The notes under the pieces: generated by a model
Seen by the model: the letters and a program-made list of their open reading frames with translations, nothing else
Told to the model about the DNA's origin: nothing
Databases searched by the model: none
Position numbers and translations under genes: made by a program
From: Streptomyces halstedii
Lineage (GTDB): Bacteria; Actinomycetota; Actinomycetes; Streptomycetales; Streptomycetaceae
DNA length: 64,000 nucleotides
Direction: 5' to 3'
Assembly: GCA_000720535.1 (NCBI GenBank)
Contig: JOAZ01000002.1
Coordinates: 301,661 to 365,660, forward strand
Part shown: in pieces, positions 28,428-37,515 of the stretch
Numbering within the stretch: the stretch's first letter is position 1
Layout of the letters: each line of letters starts with the position of its first letter

Positions 28428-29945
28428 CTACGGGCAGACCACCTGGTCGCCGGTGACCGCTCCGAACTCGCCCCGCTCCGGATTCTCGGCCTTCACCCGC
28501 TTCACCTGGGTGAAGTCGGAGCCCGCCGTCACGTTCAGCGTGCCGCCCTGGCCCTTCACCGCCTTCAGTTCGCTCCCCGGCAGCGCGGTGGCCAGCGCCT
28601 TCGCCGACCGGTCCCAGCGGGGGTCGTAGGTGATCAGCGTGTGCGCCAGATCGCCCGGACCACCGCTGCCCCGGGGGGCCCGGGTCGTGTCGAAGCCGGT
28701 GGAGCGCAGCGCCTTGTCCACCTCCTGGCCGAGGCCGTCCTTCGTCGTCCCGTTGTAGACCTGGACCTTGATCTGCTCGGGCGCCACCTCGACGGGGGTC
28801 GCCTTGGGCTGCTCGGGCAGCACCGGGGCGAGCGGCTTGTCCTCGCGCAGGGACCGGAACATCTTCTTGGCCTTCTCCTCGTCCCACTTCACGGTGGAGC
28901 CGAGGCCCTTGACCTGGAAACTGTCCTCGGCCAGCGGTACGGAGGTGAATTCGGAGGACGCCGGGGTGAACCCCTGCATCGCCTTGCCGAGCGCCACCAT
29001 CTGCTCCGTACCGAACCCCTTGTCCGCGCGGATCGCGTCGAGCACCGTCGAGGCGACCTCCTGGAACTTCACCGGGTTGGTCAGGACCCCACTGCTGGTG
29101 GCCTGGCCGAACAGCGCGGCCATGAACCTCTGCTGGCGCTGCATCCGGCCCAGGTCGGCGGCCCCGTCGATGTGCCGCGAGCGCACGTACTGCAAGGCCT
29201 GCCCCCCGTCCAGCTTGTGGGTGCCGGCGGCCAGGTCGAGGCCGGTGTAGGAGTCCTTGAGCGGGGCGGCGGTGCAGATCTCCACCCCGCCCACGGCGTC
29301 GACCGTCTTCATGAAGCTGGTGAAGTCGGCCTCCAGATAGTGGTCGATCTTGACACCGGTCATCTGCTCCACGGTCCGCACCGTCAGATGCGGACCGCCC
29401 TCGGCGTACGCGGCGTTCAGCTTCACCGGGTGGGCGTCGTGCTCCTTGCCGGTGGTCAGGTCGGTGTGCGCGGGGATCTCCGCGTAGCTGTCGCGCGGCA
29501 GGCTGACGACGCTGGCCCGCTGCCGGTCGGCGGAGAGGTGCACCAGCATCAGGGTGTCGGTGCAGTGGCAGGGGGCGCCGCCCAGCTTGTACTTCTCCTT
29601 CTCCTGGGCCGTGATCTTGTCGCGGCCGTCGGTGCCGACGAGCAGGAGGTTCAGGCCGTGACCGCCCGACGGCCGGTTCTTCATGTCCTTGAACGGGTCG
29701 ACCCGGTCGATCCCGCCCTCCAGGCCGGTCACCACCGCGTGGCCGATACCGCTGGCACCGAGCACCAGCACGGAGAGCCCGGTCGCCACGCGCATGCCCC
29801 ACCGGGGAGGCGTCTTACGGCCGCGGGCGCCGTTGCGGGCCCGGTCCGCGGAGCGCTGCCCGGCGACGGGCTGCCGGGCGGGCCTGCGCTGCGGGGGAGC
29901 GGTGCGGGGGTGCGGTGGACGGGGCGATCGGTGCGGCGTGGGCAC
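28428..29945 (-). CDS. LCP family protein 2 with LytR_C domain
   Basis: 505 residues. Basic N terminus, one transmembrane segment near ~50-70, LCP domain (LLLVGTDGRDKITAQEKE, DTLMLVHLSADRQRASVVSLPRDSYAEIP, KLNAAYAEGGPHLTV, LQYVRSRHIDGAADLGRMQRQ) and a C-terminal LytR_C-type module beginning IKVQVYNGTTKDGLGQEVDKAL at ~400. The GTG at 29945 is preferred: GGAGG lies 8 bases upstream, while the in-frame GTG at 29954 overlaps that ribosome site. Probable wall glycopolymer ligase. Confidence 0.92.
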   Translation of the reverse strand: MPTPHRSPRPPHPRTAPPQRRPARQPVAGQRSADRARNGARGRKTPPRWGMRVATGLSVLVLGASGIGHAVVTGLEGGIDRVDPFKDMKNRPSGGHGLNLLLVGTDGRDKITAQEKEKYKLGGAPCHCTDTLMLVHLSADRQRASVVSLPRDSYAEIPAHTDLTTGKEHDAHPVKLNAAYAEGGPHLTVRTVEQMTGVKIDHYLEADFTSFMKTVDAVGGVEICTAAPLKDSYTGLDLAAGTHKLDGGQALQYVRSRHIDGAADLGRMQRQQRFMAALFGQATSSGVLTNPVKFQEVASTVLDAIRADKGFGTEQMVALGKAMQGFTPASSEFTSVPLAEDSFQVKGLGSTVKWDEEKAKKMFRSLREDKPLAPVLPEQPKATPVEVAPEQIKVQVYNGTTKDGLGQEVDKALRSTGFDTTRAPRGSGGPGDLAHTLITYDPRWDRSAKALATALPGSELKAVKGQGGTLNVTAGSDFTQVKRVKAENPERGEFGAVTGDQVVCP

Positions 29946-30138
29946 GAGGGACACCTCCGCGGGTGTTAGTGGGACTTTCGCACGGTAGGCCCATACGATC
30001 TGCGGACCGGAGGCAGATCCCGGCGGCGCGCGCCCGTGTCCCCCGTTCGCGGTAACGTGGCGGCGGAATCACGCCGCTTCCCGGGGTGCGAGACACCCCC
30101 GGAACCCCCGGCTCCCCCCGAGGACCCCCGAGGACCAC

Positions 30139-31161
30139 ATGTCTGCCGCGCAGTACCCCGCCGTCTCCGTGATCATGCCGGTGCTCAACGAGGAACGCCA
30201 TCTCAGGAACTCGGTCCGGCACATCCTGGAGCAGGAGTACGCCGGTGAGACGGAGGTGGTGATCGCCCTCGGCCCGTCCACCGACCGCACCGACGAGATA
30301 GCCGCTGAGCTGGTACGGGAGGACTCCCGGGTGCACACCGTCGCCAACCCGACGGGCCGCACCCCGGCCGCGCTGAACGCCGCGATCAAGGCCTCGCACC
30401 ACCCGATCGTGGTACGGGTCGACGGCCACGGCATGCTCTCCCCGAACTACATCGCGACCGCCGTCCGGCTCCTGGAGGAGACCGGCGCGCAGAACGTGGG
30501 CGGCATCATGCACGCCGAGGGCGAGAACGCGTGGGAGGACGCCGTCGCCGCCGCGATGACGTCGAAGATCGGCGTCGGCAACGCCGCGTTCCACACCGGT
30601 GGCGAGGCGGGCCCGGCCGAGACGGTGTATCTGGGGGTCTTCCGCCGCGAGGCGCTGGAACGGGCCGAGGGGTACAACGTCGAGTTCATCCGCGCCCAGG
30701 ACTGGGAGCTGAACTTCCGCATCCGCGAGGCGGGCGGCCTGGTCTGGTTCTCGCCGGAGCTGAAGGTGCGCTACCGCCCGCGCCCCAGCGTCCGCGCGCT
30801 CGCCAAGCAGTACAAGGACTACGGACGCTGGCGCCACGTCGTGGCCCGCTACCACGCCGGCTCGATCAATCTGCGCTACCTGGCCCCGCCGGCCGCCGTC
30901 TGCGCCATCGCCGCCGGACTCGTCGTCGGCGCGGCCGTCACCCCGTGGGCCTTCGTCGTGCCGGCCGGTTATCTGGCGGCGATCGTCGCCGGGTCGCTGC
31001 CGGCGGGCAAGGGCCTGTCGCTGAAGGCGCGGGCGCAGATCCCGGTGGCGCTGGCCACCATGCACATGTCGTGGGGGTACGGCTTCCTGACCAGCCCCCG
31101 CTCCCTGGCGAAGAAGGTCATCGCCAGCCGCCGGCCGGCGGTGCGGGAGCAGACGGCCTGA
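30139..31161 (+). CDS. Glycosyltransferase family 2 with C-terminal membrane region
   Basis: 340-residue GT-A enzyme: VSVIMPVLNEERHLRNSVRHIL at the N terminus, nucleotide-sugar site VVRVDGHGMLSPNYIATAV, and acceptor-region QDWELNFRIREAGG. The last ~90 residues hold two hydrophobic helices (CAIAAGLVVGAAVTPWAFVV and following). It resembles succinoglycan-type (ExoA-like) glycosyltransferases. It is the only plus-strand gene among the LCP genes and converges on LCP 3 at a strong hairpin. Product polymer unknown, probably an envelope glycan. Confidence 0.9.
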   Translation: MSAAQYPAVSVIMPVLNEERHLRNSVRHILEQEYAGETEVVIALGPSTDRTDEIAAELVREDSRVHTVANPTGRTPAALNAAIKASHHPIVVRVDGHGMLSPNYIATAVRLLEETGAQNVGGIMHAEGENAWEDAVAAAMTSKIGVGNAAFHTGGEAGPAETVYLGVFRREALERAEGYNVEFIRAQDWELNFRIREAGGLVWFSPELKVRYRPRPSVRALAKQYKDYGRWRHVVARYHAGSINLRYLAPPAAVCAIAAGLVVGAAVTPWAFVVPAGYLAAIVAGSLPAGKGLSLKARAQIPVALATMHMSWGYGFLTSPRSLAKKVIASRRPAVREQTA

Positions 31162-31174
31162 CCGCCGTACCCGC

Positions 31175-31218
31175 GGAGGGGAGGGGCCGGGCGCCACGGC
31201 GACCGGCCCCTCCCCTCC
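31175..31218. terminator. Bidirectional hairpin, GT2 / LCP 3
   Basis: Perfect 16-bp inverted repeat (31175-31190 with 31203-31218), 12-base loop, at the convergent junction. Confidence 0.85.
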
Positions 31219-31224
31219 GGCGTC

Positions 31225-32919
31225 TCACCAGGTGAAGTTGGGGTTCACGTCCATGCACGCCTCCTCGTCGGCGCCGTTCAGGGCGCCCGCCGACTCCGGC
31301 GTCTTCTCCTCCTCGCCCGCCTTGGCGGGATAGGCCCCGTCCTCGCGCCAGTCGGCGCCGACGGCCAGGACGATGCCCGAGACGTCGGTCGACTTCTTCA
31401 CCTGCGAGAGGGGGATCCCCAGGGCCTTGGCGACCGCCTGGGCGTCGCCCTCCAGGTCCGCGCTGGGATAGAGCAGGCCGGTCCGGGCGGCCGGTGCGAC
31501 GTTCTGGGAGTCGACCGACGCCCTGGCGAAGCCCGCGTCCGTCAGCAGGTCCTTGACCGTGCCCGCCCGGCCCCGCGCCGGGCCGAGGGCGTCGGTGCCG
31601 GTCGCGTTGCGCACGCTGACCGCGATCTCCTCCACGGGCGCCGCCGCGTCCTTGGGGACCGGCGTCTTGCGCTTGGAGGCCTTGCCGTCCAGCGGGATGT
31701 CCTCGCGGACCATCCGGAACAGCTGCTCGGCCTCACCGGGCTTGGGGAACACCCGCCCGCTGAGAGTGCCCGTGCCGTAGACGTTCGGCATCGTCGTCAT
31801 GGTCATCCGGTCGGTCGGGGCCTTCTTGAGCTCCTCCGCCAGGTCGTACAGCTTCTTGACCGTCCCGAGGCCCTTGTCGACGGTGAGCGCGTTGGTGGCC
31901 GCCTCCGCGAGGTCCATCAGCTTCCCGGGGTCGGTGAGCTTGGTGCCCTTGCGCAGCTCGCGCACCATCGAGTTGAGGTACTGGTGCTGGGCCTTGGCCC
32001 GGCCCAGGTCCGTGTTGTCCTCGAAGCCGTACCGGGTGCGCAGCCACTGCAAGGCCTGCTTGCCCTTGACGGACGTGGTGCCCTTTTCGAGCTTCAGCCC
32101 GGAGCCCTTGCCGTCGCTGGTGTGCGAGTAGATGTTGGCGTTGACGCAGACCGGGACGCCGCCGACCGCGTCGGCCATGGAGACCACACCGGCGAAGTCG
32201 ATCATCATGAAGTGGTCGATGGTGATGCCGGTCAGTTCGTACCAGGCGGCCACCGTGCAGCCCGGTCCGCCGCGCCCCAGGCTCTCGTTGGTCTGGACGG
32301 GCCCGCTGCTGGCCGGGTAGACGGTCCCGGTCTTGGGGTCGGTGCACTTCGGCATCGTCAGCATGGTGTCGCGCGGCATGCTCACGACCGAGATGTTGCT
32401 GCGGTCGGCGGAGAGGTGGAGGAGCATCTGCACGTCCGCGAGCGGAGGGGCCCCGAAGGTCTCCTTGGCACCGCCGAGCTTCTGGTTCTCCTTGGAGTCC
32501 CGGGCGTCGGAGCCGATGATCAGGATGTTCAGCGGGGTCTGCCCGGCGGCGTTGGCCTTGTGGTCGGCCATCTGCTTGTCGCCGAGCGTCAGGTCCTCTT
32601 TCTTGATGTTGCCGTTGAGGTGCCTGTAGTAGAGGTAACCGGCGCCGCCGGTGCCGAGTATCAGCAGGGCGGTCACGGCGGCCATCCAGCGCAGGACGCG
32701 CCGCTTGCCCCCTCTGGAGGTCCGCCGGGTACGGCGGTTCGGCCCACCCTGACGATGTCCGCCCTCCGGCGGGGCGGGGCCCCGCTCACGCCGGTCGTGG
32801 CCCCTCGTCGCGGACCCGTCGCCCCGCGGGCCGTGACCGGCCTGCGGGGGCGTCTCGTCCCGGCGGCTGTGCCGGACACGAGGCCGTGCCCCCTCCCCGC
32901 GCGTACTGCTCCGTCCCAC
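31225..32919 (-). CDS. LCP family protein 3 with LytR_C domain
   Basis: 564 residues. Arg-rich cytoplasmic tail (1-77), transmembrane segment ~78-98, LCP domain (NILIIGSDARDSKENQKLGG, VQMLLHLSADRSNISVVSMPRDTMLTMP, TVAAWYELTGITIDHFMMIDF, LQWLRTRYGFEDNTDLGRA) and a C-terminal LytR_C-like domain (IAVSVRNATGTDALGPARGRA ~ 440 onward). Within the LCP domain, cysteines in CTDPK and GCTV could pair in a disulphide outside the membrane. GTG at 32919. It lies 47 bases downstream of LCP 4, probably co-transcribed. Confidence 0.92.
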   Translation of the reverse strand: MGRSSTRGEGARPRVRHSRRDETPPQAGHGPRGDGSATRGHDRRERGPAPPEGGHRQGGPNRRTRRTSRGGKRRVLRWMAAVTALLILGTGGAGYLYYRHLNGNIKKEDLTLGDKQMADHKANAAGQTPLNILIIGSDARDSKENQKLGGAKETFGAPPLADVQMLLHLSADRSNISVVSMPRDTMLTMPKCTDPKTGTVYPASSGPVQTNESLGRGGPGCTVAAWYELTGITIDHFMMIDFAGVVSMADAVGGVPVCVNANIYSHTSDGKGSGLKLEKGTTSVKGKQALQWLRTRYGFEDNTDLGRAKAQHQYLNSMVRELRKGTKLTDPGKLMDLAEAATNALTVDKGLGTVKKLYDLAEELKKAPTDRMTMTTMPNVYGTGTLSGRVFPKPGEAEQLFRMVREDIPLDGKASKRKTPVPKDAAAPVEEIAVSVRNATGTDALGPARGRAGTVKDLLTDAGFARASVDSQNVAPAARTGLLYPSADLEGDAQAVAKALGIPLSQVKKSTDVSGIVLAVGADWREDGAYPAKAGEEEKTPESAGALNGADEEACMDVNPNFTW

Positions 32920-32966
32920 CAGACCCCCTGCTGTTCAGACTTTCGCTGGAGCGCGGCGACCGGTGG

Positions 32967-34682
32967 TCACTTCGCGCATTCCGCCTTGTCGGCGCTGGCC
33001 TTCTGGATGTCCTCAGGTGCCTTCACCGGACCGGTGACGGGCACCCCCGCGCCCTTGAAGTCGGCTCCCAGGGTCAGCACCATCGCCTGAAGGCCCTCGG
33101 CGTCGGTCGTGCCCTGCTTCAGCGCCGTGGCGGGCAGGCCCATCATGTCCGCCAGCGCACGGGCCTGGTCCGCCTGGTTCGGCGCGTACGCCAGTGTCGT
33201 CTTCGCGGTCTTCTCGGGGGCGTTGGCCTTGTTGGCGGACTTCAGCACGCCCTCGTCGTTCTGCAGCCAGGTGACCGTCGCCTGGGCCGCACCGGCCGTG
33301 TCGCCGCCGTTGAAGACGTCCACCCGTACGTCGGCGGGGTCGGCCCGGTCGCCCTTGAGCAGGGCCTCCTGCTTGCTCTTGGCCTTCTTCTCCTGCTTCT
33401 TCACCTCGGTCAGGGAGGTGTCGGAGCGCATCGTGGCGAAGAGCTGCTCGGCCTTGGTCGGGTGCTCGACCACGGTGACGGGCGTCGGCTCGGCCGGGTT
33501 GTCTATCACCGGCATGGTCACGAAGGTGATGTTCTTCGTGTCGATCTTGCCGAGTTCCTGGGCGAGCGAGGTCAGCTTCTTGATCGACCCGATGCCGGAG
33601 TCGACGGTCAGCGCCTTGGTCGCCGCGTCCGCGAGACCGAAGAGCTTGGACGGGTTGGTCAGGGTGTCGTCCGACTTCATCTGCCGGATCATCGAGCCGA
33701 TGAACTGCTGCTGGACCTTGATCCGGTCGAGGTCGCTCTGGTTGCCGAAGCTGTGCCGGGTGCGGACGAACGCCAGCGCGTCCTCGCCCTCGATGGTGGA
33801 CTCGCCGGCCGGCAGGTCCAGATGCGAGTCACGGTCCTTGACGGCCTTGTCCAGGCAGACCTTGACACCGCCGACGGCCGTGGAGAGCGTCTTGACGGCG
33901 TTGAAGTCGACCATCATGAAGTGGTCGACGGAGAGGCCGGTGATCTCCTTGACCGTCCGCATCGTGCAGCCCGGGTCCCGCCCCTCCTGGCCGAGGCTCA
34001 CGTTGAACCGCACGTTCCGCGTGCCGGGTACGACCTTCTCCGAGCCGTCCGGCTGCTTGGTGGTGCAGTCCGGGATGTCCGTGATCAGGTCCCGGGGGAT
34101 GCTCATCGCCGTGGCGTTGGTCCGGTCCTCGGAGACGTGGAACAGGATGTTCGTGTCGGCGTGGCCGGGGCTGTCCTTGTCGCCGTAGCCCTCGTTGCCG
34201 GCGCCGGTGCGCTTGTCCGTACCGATGATCAGGATGTTGAGCGGGCCGTCGGAGGCGACGTTCTTGCTGCCCGCGTCACCGACGTCGATGGTGGAGAGGT
34301 TGCCGTTGAACTTCTGGTAGAGCGCGTACGCCCCCGCCGACCCGGCGACGACCACGAAGGCCATCACCCCGCCGGTCCACAGCAGGACCTTCTTCCGCCG
34401 CGACTTCGCGGGCCTGCGCTTGCGGCGTCCGGCCGACGGCGGCTCGGGCGGGGCGTTACGCGCCGAGCGGCGGCTGCGCTGGGCGGGGACTTCCGGGGCG
34501 CCGGTCCTGGATTCGCCCTTGCCACGCGTGGGGGAATCAGGACGGTCCGGCGCACGGGAATCACCGGACGACTCTCTTCCGGAGTGGTTCAGTCGCAATT
34601 CGTAATCGCCGGTCTGCGGGTTGAGCACCCACTGGTCGGCAGGATCTATTTCGTCCGCCTGCCCACGGCTATGCGCGTCCAC
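32967..34682 (-). CDS. LCP family protein 4 with LytR_C domain
   Basis: 571 residues from GTG 34682. N-terminal motif DPADQWVLNPQTGDYELRL (~14-32), a basic Ser/Arg/Pro-rich tail, transmembrane segment ~99-121, LCP domain (NILIIGTDKRTGAGNEGYGD, TNILFHVSEDRTNATAMSIPRDLITDIP, LSVDHFMMVDFNAVKTL, LAFVRTRHSFGNQSDLDRIK) and a LytR_C-type C terminus (VRVDVFNGGDTAGAAQATV). GGAGG lies 12 bases before the GTG. The in-frame ATG at 34781 adds 33 basic residues and is less likely because the DPADQWV motif usually lies close to the N terminus. Confidence 0.9.
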   Translation of the reverse strand: MDAHSRGQADEIDPADQWVLNPQTGDYELRLNHSGRESSGDSRAPDRPDSPTRGKGESRTGAPEVPAQRSRRSARNAPPEPPSAGRRKRRPAKSRRKKVLLWTGGVMAFVVVAGSAGAYALYQKFNGNLSTIDVGDAGSKNVASDGPLNILIIGTDKRTGAGNEGYGDKDSPGHADTNILFHVSEDRTNATAMSIPRDLITDIPDCTTKQPDGSEKVVPGTRNVRFNVSLGQEGRDPGCTMRTVKEITGLSVDHFMMVDFNAVKTLSTAVGGVKVCLDKAVKDRDSHLDLPAGESTIEGEDALAFVRTRHSFGNQSDLDRIKVQQQFIGSMIRQMKSDDTLTNPSKLFGLADAATKALTVDSGIGSIKKLTSLAQELGKIDTKNITFVTMPVIDNPAEPTPVTVVEHPTKAEQLFATMRSDTSLTEVKKQEKKAKSKQEALLKGDRADPADVRVDVFNGGDTAGAAQATVTWLQNDEGVLKSANKANAPEKTAKTTLAYAPNQADQARALADMMGLPATALKQGTTDAEGLQAMVLTLGADFKGAGVPVTGPVKAPEDIQKASADKAECAK

Positions 34683-34905
34683 GGTTGCCTGAATCCTCCG
34701 TCGGTGCCACGCGAGACGCCTCCCCCTGGCGGGCGCTCGGTCTTTCGCTCCGGCTGTGCGTGGCAAGGTCGCCGTAAGCACCGGATCGCGTCACACTATC
34801 CGGCCCATTCGGGCAGAGGTGACGCGCGTGAGATATTCCACGCCCTTTACATTCGGGCATTTCACCTATTCCACTCGGGTTGTCGTCCACGGTTTGGCAA
34901 TTGCT

Positions 34906-36447
34906 TTACGTGCCGCAGGGATCGTCGGCCGCGCTCGATCCCGAATAGGTCGGCGCCGGGGTCGGGCTCACGCCCGTATCGCCGGGCTTGCCGTCCGAGG
35001 ATTCACCGGGGGAGCTGTGAACTTCCTGTGAATCGTCGCCGTTGATCTGGTCGGCCGGCAGCACGGTGACGATCTCGTCCTTGCGCAGCTTTTCGAACAG
35101 TTGATCGGCGTCCGGCTGGACGAGTTCGTCGCGGTTCGGGTCCGCGTGGTAGGCCTGACGGGGCACGGTCAGGAACTGCACCTGGTCGGTGGGGACGTTC
35201 CGCATCCCGCGCACCAGGTCGTACAGGTCCTTCAGCGAGTCCAGTCCGGCGTCCGTGGTCAGCGACTTGGTCGCCGCGTCCAGCACCGGGTACAGCCGGG
35301 CCGGGTTCAGCAGGACCCCGTTGCTCTGCATCTTGTTGACGAGGGCACCCAGGAACTTCTGCTGGCGGTCCATGCGCTCGGTGTCGCTGCCGTTGCCGAT
35401 CGACTTGCGGGCCCGCACGTAGCCGAGGGCCTGCTCCCCGTCGAGCTTCTGGCGGCCCGCGGGCAGCGTGAGGTGGGCGTCCTTGTCGTCGACGGGCTCC
35501 TTGAGGCAGACCTCGACCCCGTCCACGGCGTCGACCATGTCCTTGAAGCCGTTGAAGTCGATCACCATGTGGTGGTCGATCCGCACCCCGGTCATCTTCT
35601 CGACGGTGCGGATCGTGCAGGCGGTCCCGCCCGTCTCGAACGCCGAGTTGAACTGGGCGAACCGCTCCCCGGTCGTCGTGCCGTCGCCCCTGTGGCAGCT
35701 GGGGATCCGCGCCATGAGGTCACGCGGCAGCGAGACCGCCGTCGCGCTCTTACGGTCGGCCGCCAGGTGCAGCAGGATCGTGGTGTCCGAGCGCTGGCTG
35801 CCGCCGTCGTCGCGGCCGTACTTCCGGTTCTCGCCGGACCGGCTGTCGGAGCCGATGAGCAGGATGTTCTGCGCGTCGCCCTGGGCGACCGGCGTCGGGC
35901 GTTCCTTCTCGTACGCCTTCAGCTCGGCGGCGGCGCTCGTGTCGGTCGTGATGTTGCCGTCGAGCTTCCGGTACACCCACCAGCCGGCCCCGGCGGCGAC
36001 GAGGACGACGAACGAGGCACCGAGGGCGGCCCAGCGCAGCCAGCGGCGCTTGTCGGGGGAGCCCTCGGGGCGGGCGCCCCAGGCCCCGAAACGACCACGC
36101 GCCGCACCGGTGCCGGGCCCTGAGCCCGAGCCCGTCCCGGCGCCCGGATCTGAACCCGGGCCCGCGTCGGCGTCCGGATCTGAGCCCGAGCCCGCGTCGG
36201 CGTCCGGATCTGAGCCCGAGCCCGCGTCCGGGGCCGCCCCGGTGCCGGAAGCCGGGTCGGCGTCAGGGCCGGGGACCGGCGTGGCGCCCGGCTCGTCCCG
36301 CGTACCGCCGTCCCGCCCCGAGGGCGCGTCCCGTCCGACGGCCGCGGGGTCGTCCTGCGATCCGTTCCTTGGCCCGTCCCCGGCCGGGTCCTCCGGGCGG
36401 TCCGGGTCGGCCGGGGGGCCGGCGCTGTCGCTCACGTATGCGTCCAT
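34906..36447 (-). CDS. LCP family protein 5 with acidic repeat tail
   Basis: 513 residues. The cytoplasmic N terminus (1-135) is acidic and contains imperfect repeats of about ten residues (GSGSDPDADA, ~77-100). Transmembrane segment ~138-159, then the LCP domain: NILLIGSDSRSGENRKYGRD, TTILLHLAADRKSATAVSLPRD, VRIDHHMVIDFNGFKDMVDAV, LGYVRARKSIGNGSDTERMD. No LytR_C domain; the tail ends in Ser/Gly/Pro. ATG at 36447; a GTG at 36435 is an alternative. Confidence 0.91.
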   Translation of the reverse strand: MDAYVSDSAGPPADPDRPEDPAGDGPRNGSQDDPAAVGRDAPSGRDGGTRDEPGATPVPGPDADPASGTGAAPDAGSGSDPDADAGSGSDPDADAGPGSDPGAGTGSGSGPGTGAARGRFGAWGARPEGSPDKRRWLRWAALGASFVVLVAAGAGWWVYRKLDGNITTDTSAAAELKAYEKERPTPVAQGDAQNILLIGSDSRSGENRKYGRDDGGSQRSDTTILLHLAADRKSATAVSLPRDLMARIPSCHRGDGTTTGERFAQFNSAFETGGTACTIRTVEKMTGVRIDHHMVIDFNGFKDMVDAVDGVEVCLKEPVDDKDAHLTLPAGRQKLDGEQALGYVRARKSIGNGSDTERMDRQQKFLGALVNKMQSNGVLLNPARLYPVLDAATKSLTTDAGLDSLKDLYDLVRGMRNVPTDQVQFLTVPRQAYHADPNRDELVQPDADQLFEKLRKDEIVTVLPADQINGDDSQEVHSSPGESSDGKPGDTGVSPTPAPTYSGSSAADDPCGT

Positions 36448-36624
36448 CCTTCACGTTCGGCGGCGCGATGGGCCGCCGGTCGCAGGAGTAGACGGCTGAA
36501 CCTCACGCTTGGTTGTGTCTCAGGGGCCGAGTGGTCTGTACCGCCCGATCATGTACCGCCGCCGGTGCCCAGTCCCGGGGGCTCGGCCCGTCCTGGGCCG
36601 GACGGGTGGCCCTCGGGCGGCTTG

Positions 36625-37377
36625 TCATACCGCCGTACCGGTGACCCGCTCGCTCTCGATCCGGGTGGCCAGGGCGTTCTCGTCCAGCCGGTCCAGGTGA
36701 CGGCAGAGCACCACGGACGCGCCTGCGGCCAGCGGGGCGAAGAGCCCGGCGGACAGCCCCTCCCAGGTGTCGTACGTACGCCCCGTCAGAAGCCGGGAGC
36801 CGGGCACGAGTCCGAACTCCGCCGCGTCCTCGCGGGCCCGCGCGACCACCTGGGCGGCCGTCCGGCCGACGCCGCCCACGGTCAGCGCCGGGGCCTCCGG
36901 GTCCACCGGCGCGTACGGGGCGAACCGGTCGCCCTGGCCCGGCACCTCCACCGCGTAGTCCGCGAAGCCCTCCGGCGGCTCGGGGAAGCGGCCGCCGAGG
37001 GGGCGCAGGGCCAGCGCGATCCGCTCACCACGGCAGGCACGGGCCCGCTCCAGGGTGTCCGGCCCGCTGACCACCAGGTCGGCCGAGGCGGGGTCGCCCT
37101 GGACGTCGGCGACGACGCCGACCGAGGAGCAGGCGAGCAGCCAGACCGCGGACTGCCAGTGGGCCGGGAGCAGCAGGGCCAGCCGGTCGCCCGGTTCCGC
37201 GGCCAGGTCGCCCTGGAGCAGATTGGCGGTCTTGGCCACCCAATTGGCGAAGGTGGCCACCGACAGTTCGACGCGTTCTCCGGTTGCGTCGTCGTAGAAA
37301 GTGACGAGAGGACGGGCCGGGTCCGCGGCGAGCGCGGATCGCAGCAGGTCGGCGGGGGTACGGTCACTGGCGTTCAT
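36625..37377 (-). CDS. TIGR03089-family protein (truncated acyl-adenylate-like)
   Basis: 250-residue actinobacterial protein resembling only the N-terminal part of AMP-dependent acyl-CoA synthetases: RPLVTFYDDATGERVELSVATFANWVAKTANLL, DRLALLLPAHWQSAVWLLACSSVGVVADV, and SRLLTGRTYDTWEGLSAGLFAPLAAGASVVLCRH. The adenylation P-loop and catalytic Lys are absent, so enzymatic activity is doubtful. ATG at 37377. The same frame stays open upstream to 39213, but that part is antisense to the amidase gene and is not coding. Confidence 0.83.
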   Translation of the reverse strand: MNASDRTPADLLRSALAADPARPLVTFYDDATGERVELSVATFANWVAKTANLLQGDLAAEPGDRLALLLPAHWQSAVWLLACSSVGVVADVQGDPASADLVVSGPDTLERARACRGERIALALRPLGGRFPEPPEGFADYAVEVPGQGDRFAPYAPVDPEAPALTVGGVGRTAAQVVARAREDAAEFGLVPGSRLLTGRTYDTWEGLSAGLFAPLAAGASVVLCRHLDRLDENALATRIESERVTGTAV

Positions 37378-37515
37378 CCGCGCAAGGGTACGCGGCGGGC
37401 GAGGACGGCCGGGGCCGCGCCGGGGGGCCGTCCACCGGTCGGCAGACGGGCCGTCAGGTCCGGCCCTCCGCCCTCCAGTCGCAGGAGATGCCGGTATCTG
37501 CCAAGGATTTCCTGT

